Source: Baffinella frigidus (Eukaryota; Cryptophyceae; Cryptomonadales; Baffinellaceae). From it: a stretch of 13,749 nucleotides of DNA. Every line of letters begins with the position of its first letter. Position 1 is the stretch's first letter. Of this stretch, positions 7,901 through 13,536 are shown in pieces. A program made the translations under genes and the position numbers. The stretch covers positions 107,749 to 121,497 of the forward strand of contig MU647227.1 of assembly GCA_026770585.1 (NCBI GenBank), in the 5' to 3' direction. The notes beneath the pieces were generated by a model. The model searched no databases, had not been told where the DNA came from, and worked only from the letters and a program-made list of their open reading frames with translations.

Positions 7901-10900
7901 CCACCCCCAACTCCAAGCCACGCCTCACCCCCAAATGACAGCTACGCCAAATGCCAGGCACTCCTGAGCACCGCCATGGCTATCCACAGGCCCTGCCCAA
8001 GGTCCACAGGTTCTGAAACGGCACTCGCTCTGCAGGGGACTGGGAACGCTCCGAACAACTGTTTGCGGTCGGGCTTCAGGGGTTGACGGTTGAGGGTTGT
8101 GGGTTGAGGGTTGAGGGTTGTGGGTTGAGGGTTAAGGGTTGTGGGTTGATGGTTGAGGGTTGAGGGTTGATGGTTGATGGTTTCAGGTTTCGGGCTTGGG
8201 GTTTCAGGTTTCGGGTTCGGGGTTCAGGTTGATGGTATTAGAATAGGGAATATGGTCTAGACACCTGGCCGTTGAGGGTTTAAGGAACAGGGTGTAGGGT
8301 GTAAAGGGACCTGCACCAGCCGTTGTCTCTGAGAGGGATTCGGATGACGCGGGAGCTGTAGTGGTGGTCAATTGAAAGAATTTGCAGTCTAAAATCGGGG
8401 TGCACGGTTGGCTGATTCGCCACAGTTGGCTGAATAAAATATGGTCCACGCTCAGAGGCGGGGACAGACCTGAACTTGCCGTCGGCGCTGCAGGGGATGC
8501 GGATGACGCGCGATGAGTGGTGGTGCGGGAACCGCGCGTGGTTGGCGATCGCGGCTCGCACGATCTTCGCCACCAACTGCCCGTGTCGAGCCATGCGTTA
8601 CGGTCCCGCCTGGCTAGCATGCCCGGAACCTGAGCGACTAGCCCTGTGTGCGTCCAAAGGAGGAGGAGGTCCGCGTGACGTCTTCTCGGCGCCCAACCTG
8701 CAGTCACACGCATCGCCTGGAGGCCTGCTGGTCTGGCCACCCTCCGCCGAAGGGCGCACGTGCGCCACCGGGCAGGGCAACCAGCAACGTACACCGCTCG
8801 GATCCCCACGCCTCACCGCTGCCAAGGCGCTCCATGCAGCCCCGGCAGATGCGTCAGGGTGCAGGGTGCCCCGCGTTGCGACGGACAGTGATTAGCCCTT
8901 GGCGACGCGGCAGGTGGCATGCCTCAGCAACGAAGAGGAGCCGGAGGGGGGGGGGGTGCGCTGGCCCGGGGAGAGAGAGAGAGAGCGAGAGAGAGCGAGA
9001 GAGAGAGAGAGAGAGAAAAAGAGAGGGAGACGCACCTCGTCAGTTTTGCCGAGGAGGAATTCCTTGGTAACTTCGACGACCTTGCCAGACTTGTTGAGCG
9101 CCGCAGACCTTTTGTTCATCGACCCATGCCCCTGCGACACTCCTGCTCCACACGGAATGTAATTCCCCAGTCTAACAACACCATTTCCCCACTTTCCATA
9201 ATAAGGAAAGATGGATTCCACCAAGAACGAATCATCCCGCACCGCAGCTGAAGCAGTACCACGCCCAACCCCTCCCGCACCCGCCCTGCCACACCTCAAC
9301 CGTGCATGCGGCACACCCACAACGCGGGTGGCAGCGCAAACATGGATGCGGATCCGGACCACTTGGTTGCCAACAAACAACTCTTTCTCTCTGGCAGCGA
9401 CGGGGGGCATTCGCCCGCCTCTCTTCGCTCCACGTTCGTGCTGCCCGAATCGACTCGGGCGAATGCCCCCCGAGGCGGGCCTGTCCTACACGCGGGCCTG
9501 ACAACGTACCCTCGGTGGTGCTGGCGGTAGAGGCGCGAGGCGTGACGAGACCGACCCCGGTTCCGCTTCCCGTGCGCGCGTCCACCACCACCTTGGACGA
9601 TGGCTTCTGCCGAGGCACGCGTTGTCAGGCATGTTGACATGCTGAGACACCTCTAGCACCACTGCGCAATGCGCCCTCCGGAATCCAGGTCTGGCCAGCT
9701 GCCAAGTCACCCCCCGCCTCTGTGTCTGCACCGACACATCGCTTTGATCTGGAAAAACAGAAAAATGGTTTCTGAGAGATGGACTCAACGCCGGAGACAC
9801 TGACCCCACGTGAGATCCGAGGCGAGGTACATACCCTGACGAACGAGGAGACAGCGGCGGTGACCACTCCTCCCGGGCCAGAACCGGGCCTGCTGATGCC
9901 GGAGGATGTCACGCTGCGCCCGCTATCCCCCTGTGTCCCCTCCGCCTCGTTTTCGTTGGGTAGCCATGATACCTGCCACGCCGGCAAGGGCAAGTCACGG
10001 TTCGTTTCGAAGAGGGATACCATCTGCGCTAACCCGTCGCTTTCGCCCAACGGTGACTATTTCTGTCGTGCTGTATCAGTGTCTGAATGAAATCAAGAGG
10101 ACCATCTCCATGCTCCAGCCTCTCAATCCAACGGCAGCTAACGTGAGGGCTCGACGCACCGATCTCGCATCAGACCGCGCAAACGAACCTCCCCCCTCCT
10201 CCCGCTCGCTCTCCCTTTCCTCCGCCTCCCTTTCCATTTCCTCCTCCTGTGCCTGCGCCTGCTCCTGCTCCTGATGCTGCGCGGGCGGACGTCCCGCCGG
10301 ACGCTCCCCCTGCAGCACGGCCGCCGGCAGCTGCAGCCTGGGAACGATTTCCGAAGACCGCAAGATCCCTGCGCCCAACACCCTCCTCCTCGTCAGACAC
10401 CGGTATCCACGAAGCGCTCTCCGTGCAGCGTCACTGGTCAGACCGCTGCACCAACTGCACTCCGTGCAACGTCAGGGCACAGGTGCGCGTGCGCCTCGCC
10501 CCGGCGAGGGCCACGCCTCACTGGGCGGGCGAACATGCGTCACGATCCAGCAATGCCGTGTTTCAGCGCACGGCCATTGATTCAGGGTTGAGGGTTGAGG
10601 GTTGAGGGTTGATGGTGCAGGGTAATTGTTCGAGGGACCGTGTGCAGAGGAGCAGCAGTGAATGACCTTCCGCGGAGGCAAGCCGGAGTCCAGCGAAATT
10701 TGCAGCTGCGCATGCCGCTGGAAAACCCCGCGCTCCGCCTCAACAAAAACACGCTCACTACCCTCTGGGGCAAAAGGAGGGTTCCGACGTACCTTCTCCC
10801 TTGAGTTCCGAGGCGTTGTCGGCAGAAGGAGGTGAGATGCGCAAGATTCACAATGGTTGGTGTGCTGAATGGGCGGTAGTAGCGGGAGAGGAGAGGCGGC

Positions 10901-11502
10901 GACCCACCTTGACTATTCGAGGAGTCGTCGATAGAAGAAGAGTAGATCAGGGCGGAGACATCGTCCTCAGGGAACGAGTGATCCGCAGTGGATCGCCGCT
11001 CGCGAGTCAACCAGCTCCACGAAACTGCCCAAGGTACCGATGTTCAGGCCTTTCCAGGATTCGAAAGTTTTCGGTTTGCCCGGTAGGCACCCAAGCACCC
11101 AGCACACTCTTCATGAGACAACACACTCGGCATCACGGCGTGCTGCCAGCCTTTCTGCTCGCCGTGCCGTGCTGCCAGGTGAACCTCTCTCCTCGCCTCG
11201 CACGCGACTCCCCACGCGACCAGTCTCCGAAATCCAGACCCCTCTGCCCCCGCGCAGCTCATAGACCCCCCCTGAAACATCGAGGCGTATCCCTCCAGGG
11301 AGGTGTGAGAAGGGGCGTGGCTGGCAGGATGGGCCGCACACCAGGAGACGGCGCTCCTAGCTCGTAGACCCAGTCCTGCGTTTTGACGTGGCTGACGTTC
11401 CCGGCGCGCTCAACCTCGAGCGTCTCGAACCCTTGCCGCGCCTGCCAGTGCAGTACCGCGCACGTCAACCGCGCGTCTCCAGCCGTCACACCGGGTTCAT
11501 CG
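4635..11502 (-). CDS. Large multi-exon gene with a C2H2 zinc finger, family unknown (gene span)
   Basis: Model with 17 exons, listed separately: 11502 (or 11441)-11342, 11271-11185, 11024-10908, 10717-10667, 10368-10160, 10023-9835, 9606-9510, 9388-9321, 9131-9036, 8576-8470, 8355-8311, 7691-7637, 7110-about 6885, 6635-6508, 5941-5795, 5412-5273 and 4953-4635. All sixteen junctions keep one reading frame. The product of roughly 700 residues has an N-terminal part with beta-like stretches, a Glu/Gln-rich segment, one C2H2 finger, acidic Ser/Asp patches and a basic Ser/Pro tail. This would suit a nuclear regulatory or scaffold protein, but that is inference. The true 5' end is not found. At least five of the sixteen introns carry telomere-like tracts. 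Confidence 0.65.
5097..5262 (-). repeat. Telomere-like tract, mainly CCCGAAA units, in intron 16
   Basis: On the sense (minus) strand this reads mostly CCCGAAA/CCCGAAG, with CCCTAAA at the far edge. It fills half of the 319-base intron 5272-4954. Confidence 0.9.
5273..5412 (-). CDS. Exon 16
   Basis: It reads MGMARPGTALTGFPTSFKVG, then NLFVSPRQRASCNHHLYFRD, then LANLHR. It ends CGCAG|GTCCGT in phase 2, matched exactly by exon 17. The 5' edge after GAGCGCAG was chosen because it gives phase 0 with exon 15; the frame is open further upstream, and CTCAG at 5454 is an alternative acceptor in another phase. No domain is recognised; the composition suggests an ordered domain. Confidence 0.65.
5795..5941 (-). 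CDS. Exon 15: acidic Ser/Asp patch
   Basis: The acceptor CCCTAAGCCCAG is the end of a telomere-like tract, and the donor is CCG|GTGAGC; both boundaries are phase 0 (49 codons). It begins RREVGYLSSDSEDNDGIKMR and continues RTDSETAMQALRDYVPPKTG, then VPDKPWFSP. The SSDSEDND patch resembles acidic kinase-site clusters. Boundaries and composition make it one of the firmest exons of this gene. Confidence 0.75.
5945..6382 (-). repeat. Telomere-like tract, about 440 bp, degenerate CCCTAAA with many variants, in intron 14
   Basis: It is the longest tract in the window. On the sense strand it mixes CCCTAAA, CCCCAAA, AACCCTC and AACCCCT units. It runs right up to the acceptor of exon 15. Confidence 0.95.
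6508..6635 (-). CDS. Exon 14, with an RVSF motif
   Basis: The acceptor is GTGCTGACGAG (CTGAC close by) and the donor CGT|GTGCGT. The core reads SENIKASLNGLVDSLKATNS, then PVTPRRARVSFHPR. RVSF fits the (K/R)VxF docking pattern for protein phosphatase 1, which is suggestive only. The frame stays open past 6508 to TAG at 6441-6439, so an alternative end near 6443 exists. I prefer 6508 because it joins exon 15 in phase 0. Confidence 0.55.
6885..7110 (-). CDS. Exon 13: second half of the C2H2 finger, then an acidic helix; 3' end uncertain
   Basis: The acceptor ATTCTCACACACAG starts it in phase 0. It reads AEHVEEDPAKFYDLADFSQ, where the His at residue 3 completes the zinc finger begun in exon 12. 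The sequence stays open to a TAG at 6870-6868. GTATAG at 6884 gives a phase that fits exon 14. The part below 7054 is Pro/Ala-rich and contains an out-of-frame 28-base duplication, so the real exon may end earlier. Confidence 0.55.
6950..7000 (+). repeat. 28-bp imperfect tandem duplication
   Basis: CACGAGAGGCCGCG occurs at 6950 and 6978, each time followed by GTTGCAGGGG (copy 1 has two extra bases). The period is not a multiple of three. Confidence 0.85.
7112..7185 (-). repeat. TCTCACACAT-type microsatellite before the exon 13 acceptor
   Basis: On the plus strand these are units of GTGTGAGA/GAATGTGTGA. On the sense strand it supplies a C/T/A-rich run directly before the splice site. Confidence 0.85.
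7488..7618 (-). repeat. Telomere-like tract in intron 12
   Basis: The sense strand carries CCCTAAA, CCCTACA and CCCGAAA units. It lies in the 526-base intron that separates the two halves of the zinc finger. Confidence 0.9.
7637..7691 (-). CDS. Exon 12: first half of a C2H2 zinc finger
   Basis: The acceptor GGTTGACCTCTTGTGCAG is strong. One base completes an Arg codon left by exon 11. It reads CPICERAFCVESNMMHHV, then the donor GTG|GTGCGC in phase 0. Joined to exon 13 (AEHVEEDP) the finger is C-x2-C-x3-F-x5-M-x2-H-x3-H, the canonical C2H2 spacing. Neither exon alone contains the whole motif, so the splice is supported by the product. Reading on without splicing would put Cys in the last ligand position (VVRPC), giving a C2HC finger. 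Confidence 0.75.
7699..7768 (-). repeat. 14-bp tandem repeat, four full copies and one partial
   Basis: On the plus strand GATGGTCAACTGTT and GATGGTCAACGGTT alternate (starts 7713, 7727, 7741, 7755), with a partial copy at 7699-7712. On the sense strand each unit holds GTTGACC, a branch-point-like motif, directly before the exon 12 acceptor. Confidence 0.9.
7870..7948 (+). repeat. 24-bp C-rich tandem repeat, 3.3 copies
   Basis: Units start at 7870, 7894 and 7918 with (A/C)CACGCC(C/T)(C/T)ACCCCCAA, and a partial fourth follows. It lies in intron 11 of the minus-strand gene. The Pro/Thr-rich plus-strand frame over it is a repeat artefact. Confidence 0.85.
8075..8236 (-). repeat. Telomere-like tract, AACCCTC type, in intron 11
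   Basis: The sense strand reads AACCCTC and CAACCC units, with CCCGAAA-like units near the low-coordinate... right edge around 8180-8220. Confidence 0.9.
8311..8355 (-). CDS. Exon 11: duplicate of the end of exon 10
   Basis: It follows GACCACCACTACAG, starts in phase 1 and ends CAG|GTCCCT in phase 2. It reads SRVIRIPLRDNGWCR and repeats exon 10's SRVIRIPCSADGKFR. The intron before it (114 bases) is a multiple of three without stops, so retaining it would also keep the frame open. Confidence 0.55.
8470..8576 (-). CDS. Exon 10
   Basis: It follows GACACGGGCAG and ends TTCAG|GTCTGT in phase 2. It reads LVAKIVRAAIANHARFPHHH, then SSRVIRIPCSADGKFR. The first half looks like a basic amphipathic helix. 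The frame is open upstream to an in-frame ATG at 8594-8592 (MARHGQ), so the 5' edge could lie there. No family recognised. Confidence 0.65.
8577..8970. other. Central part of intron 9, no exon supported
   Basis: Both strands have overlapping open frames (for example minus 8825-8598 and plus 8648-9070), but none has convincing splice sites together with protein-like content. A missed exon is possible. Confidence 0.3.
8971..9028 (-). repeat. CTCTCG/CTCT pyrimidine tract in intron 9
   Basis: The plus strand is GAGAGC/GAGA repeats, so the sense strand is a long pyrimidine run just inside the 5' end of the intron (9035-8577). Confidence 0.85.
9036..9131 (-). CDS. Exon 9: basic/charged segment
   Basis: The acceptor GGAGTGTCGCAG and donor GAG|GTGCGT bound 32 codons in phase 0 at both ends. 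It reads GHGSMNKRSAALNKSGKVVE, then VTKEFLLGKTDE. Clean boundaries and composition make it a firm exon. Confidence 0.75.
9321..9388 (-). CDS. Exon 8: beta-rich segment
   Basis: It reads KELFVGNQVVRIRIHVCAAT, then RV, with donor GTT|GTGGGT. The acceptor (TGCCAGAG) is one of several AGs in AGAGAG; this one joins exon 7 in phase. An alternative AG two bases earlier would shift the frame to a less protein-like reading. Confidence 0.5.
9402..9471. other. Large hairpin with perfect 16-bp arms, in intron 7
   Basis: GGGGGGCATTCGCCCG (9402-9417) and CGGGCGAATGCCCCCC (9456-9471) are exact reverse complements with 38 bases between. A nested GCCCGA/TCGGGC pair (9443-9448 with 9455-9460) overlaps the right arm and would compete with it. 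Confidence 0.85.
9510..9606 (-). CDS. Exon 7: Ser/Thr/Gly-rich segment
   Basis: The acceptor is GCCTGACAACGCGTGCCTCGGCAG, with CTGAC at a suitable distance, and the donor is GAGG|GTACGT. It reads KPSSKVVVDARTGSGTGVGL, then VTPRASTASTTE, and ends in phase 1. Confidence 0.7.
9835..10023 (-). CDS. Exon 6
   Basis: Phase 0 at both ends, 63 codons, with the good donor AGG|GTATGT. It begins MVSLFETNRDLPLPAWQVSW, continues LPNENEAEGTQGDSGRSVTS, and ends GPGGVVTAAVSSFVR. The acceptor (GTTAGCGCAG) is only moderate, and the frame is open upstream to 10050. In intron 6 a very good acceptor (CTGTTTTTCCAG, 9742-9753 region) hints at an extra or alternative exon that I could not phase. Confidence 0.65.
10160..10368 (-). 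CDS. Exon 5: Glu/Gln-rich, coiled-coil-prone segment
   Basis: It follows GTTGGGCGCAG, starts in phase 2 and ends TCG|GTGCGT in phase 0. It reads ILRSSEIVPRLQLPAAVLQG, then a Pro patch, then QHQEQEQAQAQEEEMEREAE and an Arg/Glu/Ser/Gly tail. The GAGCAG-type nucleotide repetition makes its length prone to variation. A competing frame gives an Ala/Gly-rich product (SDEEEGVGRRDLAVFGNRSQ and onward), but it does not match neighbouring phases. Confidence 0.55.
10581..10623 (-). repeat. Short telomere-like AACCCTC tract in intron 4
   Basis: About four GAGGGTT units on the plus strand, reading AACCCTC on the sense strand of the minus gene. Confidence 0.85.
10667..10717 (-). CDS. Exon 4, short; frame uncertain
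   Basis: The acceptor GCGGGGTTTTCCAG is very good; the donor is GGAAG|GTCATT. In the frame that fits exons 3 and 5 it reads ACAAANFAGLRLASAE. A different frame reads RHAQLQISLDSGLPPRK, which looks as protein-like but does not keep phase. A donor-like GAAG|GTACGT at 10793 suggests that another exon may lie between this one and exon 3. Confidence 0.4.
10908..11024 (-). CDS. Exon 3: acidic Ser/Asp-rich segment
   Basis: The acceptor is CTTGGGCAG and the donor CAAG|GTGGGT; 38 codons join exon 2 in phase. It reads SWSWLTRERRSTADHSFPED, then DVSALIYSSSIDDSSNSQ. The frame also stays open below the donor to about 10793. Confidence 0.6.
11185..11271 (-). CDS. Exon 2
   Basis: It follows CGATGTTTCAG and ends AGAG|GTTCAC. 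It reads GVYELRGGRGVWISETGRVG, then SRVRGEER. The VYEL and alternating pattern echo the end of exon 1 (WVYEL), which may be a small internal repeat in a beta structure. Confidence 0.65.
11342..11502 (-). CDS. Exon 1 of the model (not necessarily the first exon)
   Basis: It reads DEPGVTAGDARLTCAVLHWQ, then ARQGFETLEVERAGNVSHVK, then TQDWVYELGAPSP, with donor CCTG|GTGTGC in phase 1, matching exon 2 exactly. The 5' edge is open: GGGTCAG at 11503 or TACTGCACTGGCAG at 11442 could be the acceptor. The second has a TTGAC motif in range and would start the exon at 11441. No ATG start is visible, so further 5' exons are expected. Confidence 0.6.
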
Positions 11503-11659
11503 CTGACCCGGAGTTTTCCCAATGCAGCGCGCAGTCAACGACGAACAGAGAGGCTCGCTGGCTTGCTGTCGTCGCTCGCAGGGTCACGAGTCGGCTGCGG
11601 CTGCTTTATGGAAATAGGTGGGTCTGGACTGAAAACGAGGAAGGGGAGAGGAGAGGCAC

Positions 11660-11738
11660 CCGCGGGGCGCGCTGCGGCAGCTTTAGCACAGCTTTCTTCT
11701 GCCTCGGCGCCGTCTTGTACCGCGGCGATGTTGACACC
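11660..11738 (-). CDS. Possible additional 5' exon of the minus-strand gene
   Basis: GGCTCCTCCAG precedes it and GCGG|GTGCCT follows. One frame gives GVNIAAVQDGAEAEESCAKA; another gives VSTSPRYKTAPRQKKAVLKL. The second ends in phase 0 and would fit exon 1 starting at 11441. I cannot decide between them. Confidence 0.3.
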
Positions 11739-12116
11739 CTGGAGGAGCCCCGCCCCCATCAAACCAGACACCCTAAAGAGATCACTGGTTCTCGCGATCA
11801 GAGGGGAGGTTCCAGCGCTACTGCACAGAGAGATGCAACAGTAGAAGATTTAGCAAAGTGCTGTGAGGTGCCCGAGCAGAGGGCGCCGCTCGTCATGGGA
11901 GCCGGAGCGGCTTGTTTCTCACCTGGTAGTCATGGGTCTGCGCTGTCCACCCTCGCCGCCATCTCGCCAGTGCTCAGCTGGGGAGACAAACCGCGCAGAA
12001 AAAGACCCGTGCGTCCATATTCCCGACTCTCCACCGGCCGCAGAGCTCCGGCCGGTCCATGGACGCGGTGTCCAGGACCCGGCCTTTATCGGCTCAGCGT
12101 GCGTCGCATCTCTCAG
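11739..12116. other. Region between divergent genes, no firm gene
   Basis: A long plus-strand open frame (11388-12227) and an opposing minus frame (12482-11919) overlap here. Both are rich in Arg, Ser, Gly and Pro and show no domain-like content. Promoters for the two divergent genes may lie here, but I see no convincing core element. Confidence 0.3.
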
Positions 12117-12434
12117 TCCCATCGCACGAGGAGGCCGAGCAGGACCACCGCAGCAGGACCACCGCAGGCCGCGCACCCGCAGCAGGACCAGCAACGGGGT
12201 AGGCGACCTTTGGCGGGCCGTTTCTAGACGACCTTTGCCGGCCGGACGTTGAGTTTTGGCGGCCCAGTCGGTACCACCCGAACGGTTCAAATCGAGGATG
12301 AAGCAGCGGCTGTTTTCCCCGAGGAACAGTTCGAATTCGAACCGTCCCCCAGGGAAAAAGCTCGTTCTCCAAAAGGCCCCGAAATCGCTCGGGCCGCGCA
12401 AGAGCCGGGCCGCGCGCAAGAGCCAGGCAATTAG
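12117..12434 (+). CDS. Possible plus-strand exons 12117-12198 and 12268-12434
   Basis: A good acceptor (GTCGCATCTCTCAG) opens the first exon, whose phase-fitting frame is Gln/Pro-rich (AAGPPQAAHPQQDQQR). The donor is GGG|GTAGGC. After TTGGCGGCCCAG the second reads TVQIEDEAAAVFPEEQFEFE, then PSPREKARSPKGPEIARAAQ and EPGRAQEPGN, ending at TAG (12432-12434). It looks acidic and disordered. Another frame of the second exon is basic and longer. It may be a separate short gene or 5' exons of the next one. Confidence 0.35.
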
Positions 12435-12540
12435 GACGGTTCTGCCGGCACCAACCACTGAACCAGAGTCAGACAGGTACAAGGACGGTCACCGAGCAGA
12501 AAGGCTCTGTCCATCACCAGAAAATTGAGGAAATTGGGCG

Positions 12541-12696
12541 ATGCAGGCGGCGGGAACAGCAGACCACAGTGCGGGGCCTCCGCCCCGCACTCCGGTGCGG
12601 ACGATATCGCGCCTCGCGGTGCGAATGGCGCCTCAAGGAGAGGGCGGGGCCCTTGGGGACGGAGACCAGCTGCGTTTCGATGACCTGCGCCTCAAG
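12541..12696 (+). CDS. Exon A of a plus-strand coiled-coil protein
   Basis: It ends in the strong donor CTCAAG|GTGAGG in phase 0. The last residues, DGDQLRFDDLRLK, lead straight into the helical next exon. An in-frame TGA lies just upstream, so ATG 12541 (MQAAGTADHS) may be the start codon; alternatively GATGCAG (12540-12546) is an acceptor. The middle is Arg/Pro-rich and contains nested hairpins at 12568-12600. Confidence 0.55.
12568..12600 (+). other. Two overlapping hairpins inside exon A
   Basis: AGTGCGGGG (12568-12576) pairs with CCCCGCACT (12583-12591) around a 6-base loop. CCGCAC (12585-12590) can instead pair with GTGCGG (12595-12600). The two are mutually exclusive. Confidence 0.7.
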
Positions 12697-12790
12697 GTGA
12701 GGCCGTCATCCACTTGCTTCCCAGAGGATCGTCCGTGGCTGCTGCTCGGGAGGAGGCGCAGAAATCTAAGAAATGGTCGGGTCGCTGCAG

Positions 12791-13012
12791 ATCTCGGCGC
12801 TGCAAGAACAACTGCGCGCCAGCCAGAACGAGACTGAGCTCGTTGCACAACAGCTCAAACACTGCGAGTTCGAACTCGCCGCGGCGCATCGCCGCCCCGA
12901 GACCGAGAGCAGAGCAACGTGGACGGGCTACGCGGACACACCCTCGGCAAGCGGGTCTGACGTGGACGGTCCGTTGATGTCTGCGCATGAGACGTCTGCG
13001 ACGCCGGGAAAG
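12791..13012 (+). CDS. Exon B: coiled-coil segment and acidic Ser/Thr linker
   Basis: The intron 12697-12790 ends GGTCGCTGCAG; the exon has 74 codons in phase 0 at both ends, with donor AAAG|GTCTTT. It opens ISALQEQLRASQNETELVAQ, then QLKHCEFELAAAHRR, with heptad-like Leu/Ile/Val spacing, followed by a hydrophilic linker with SASGSDVDG. This is among the most reliable coding calls in the window. No family can be named from a generic coiled coil. Confidence 0.75.
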
Positions 13013-13170
13013 GTCTTTCCCCTTTCAACTTCAGTGGATCGTGTTCAGTGCACTGTGCTGCCTCCCAAGGCAGACTCCCACGCTGGCGGGGCACAGGGCG
13101 CCTGACCCCTTCCCCAGCTCCGCTCTCTGGCATGGCATGACTCCCCGCGCGCACGCGCGATGGTGTGCAG

Positions 13171-13248
13171 GGCGGGAACCTGGGGCAGAAAGAGGTTGAG
13201 CGGCGGCTGCGAATCGCCGAGACGCACGGCAGCTTCCTCTCCGGCAAG
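13171..13248 (+). CDS. Exon C: helical continuation
   Basis: The acceptor GATGGTGTGCAG and donor GGCAAG|GTCTGC bound 26 codons in phase 0. It reads GGNLGQKEVERRLRIAETHG, then SFLSGK, consistent with a continuing charged helix. The gene must continue beyond 13749; no further exon is seen after it in the window. Confidence 0.7.
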
Positions 13249-13260
13249 GTCTGCTCTCAT

Positions 13261-13405
13261 CCGGGAACACGTTTAATTTAAAAGAAAATGGACCATCAAA
13301 CCGGATTCTGCCCTAATTAAATTTACTTAGGGCCCAAAGTAATCTTCTTCCAGTTCCTATGAACACATAGGGGTCCATTTTCTATTAAATTGATCATGTC
13401 CCCGG
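13261..13405. mobile_element. MITE-like element: 145 bp, AT-rich, with 34-bp terminal inverted repeats
   Basis: The left arm 13261-13294 (from CCGGGAACACG to AAAATGGACC) and right arm 13372-13405 (from GGTCCATTTT to GTCCCCGG) are reverse complements over 34 positions without gaps, with about seven mismatches. The inner 21 bases match at 19. The centre is AT-rich, unlike the flanks, and has its own small GCCCTAA/TTAGGGC palindrome. It has no open frame. It lies in the intron after exon C. A clear target-site duplication was not identified. Confidence 0.65.
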
Positions 13406-13536
13406 ATTAGCTCCCCGCTGCGTGCTTCTGCTTCGGTGTCGCTTCAATGCTGAGAGGTGGCAAGCAGGGCCGCGAGGGGAAACACCTGGGGATTCATGCT
13501 TGGCAGAGGTCTCGATAATCTGACGCCCACCTGGCG
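13406..13536. other. Intron sequence between the MITE-like element and the telomere-like tract
   Basis: No exon is recognised on either strand. Confidence 0.4.

Noticed and set aside
7699-7948. CRISPR-like array
   Set aside because: The 14-bp and 24-bp units are adjacent without unique spacers, and the genome is eukaryotic; these are minisatellites.
8919-9251. Arg/Glu-rich plus-strand frames over the GAGAGC tract
   Set aside because: They are antisense to exon 9 of the minus gene and made of a purine microsatellite.
9720-9760. Extra exon after the excellent TTTTTCTGTTTTTCCAG acceptor in intron 6 (minus strand)
   Set aside because: No choice of donor kept phase between exons 6 and 7, so it is left out of the model, though alternative splicing is possible.
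11388-12227. 279-codon plus-strand open frame, the longest in the window
   Set aside because: It is rich in Arg, Ser, Gly and Pro, lies antisense to well-supported minus exon 11342-11502, and has no domain-like segment. Open frames are common by chance in GC-rich DNA. Only its last part may overlap a real exon.
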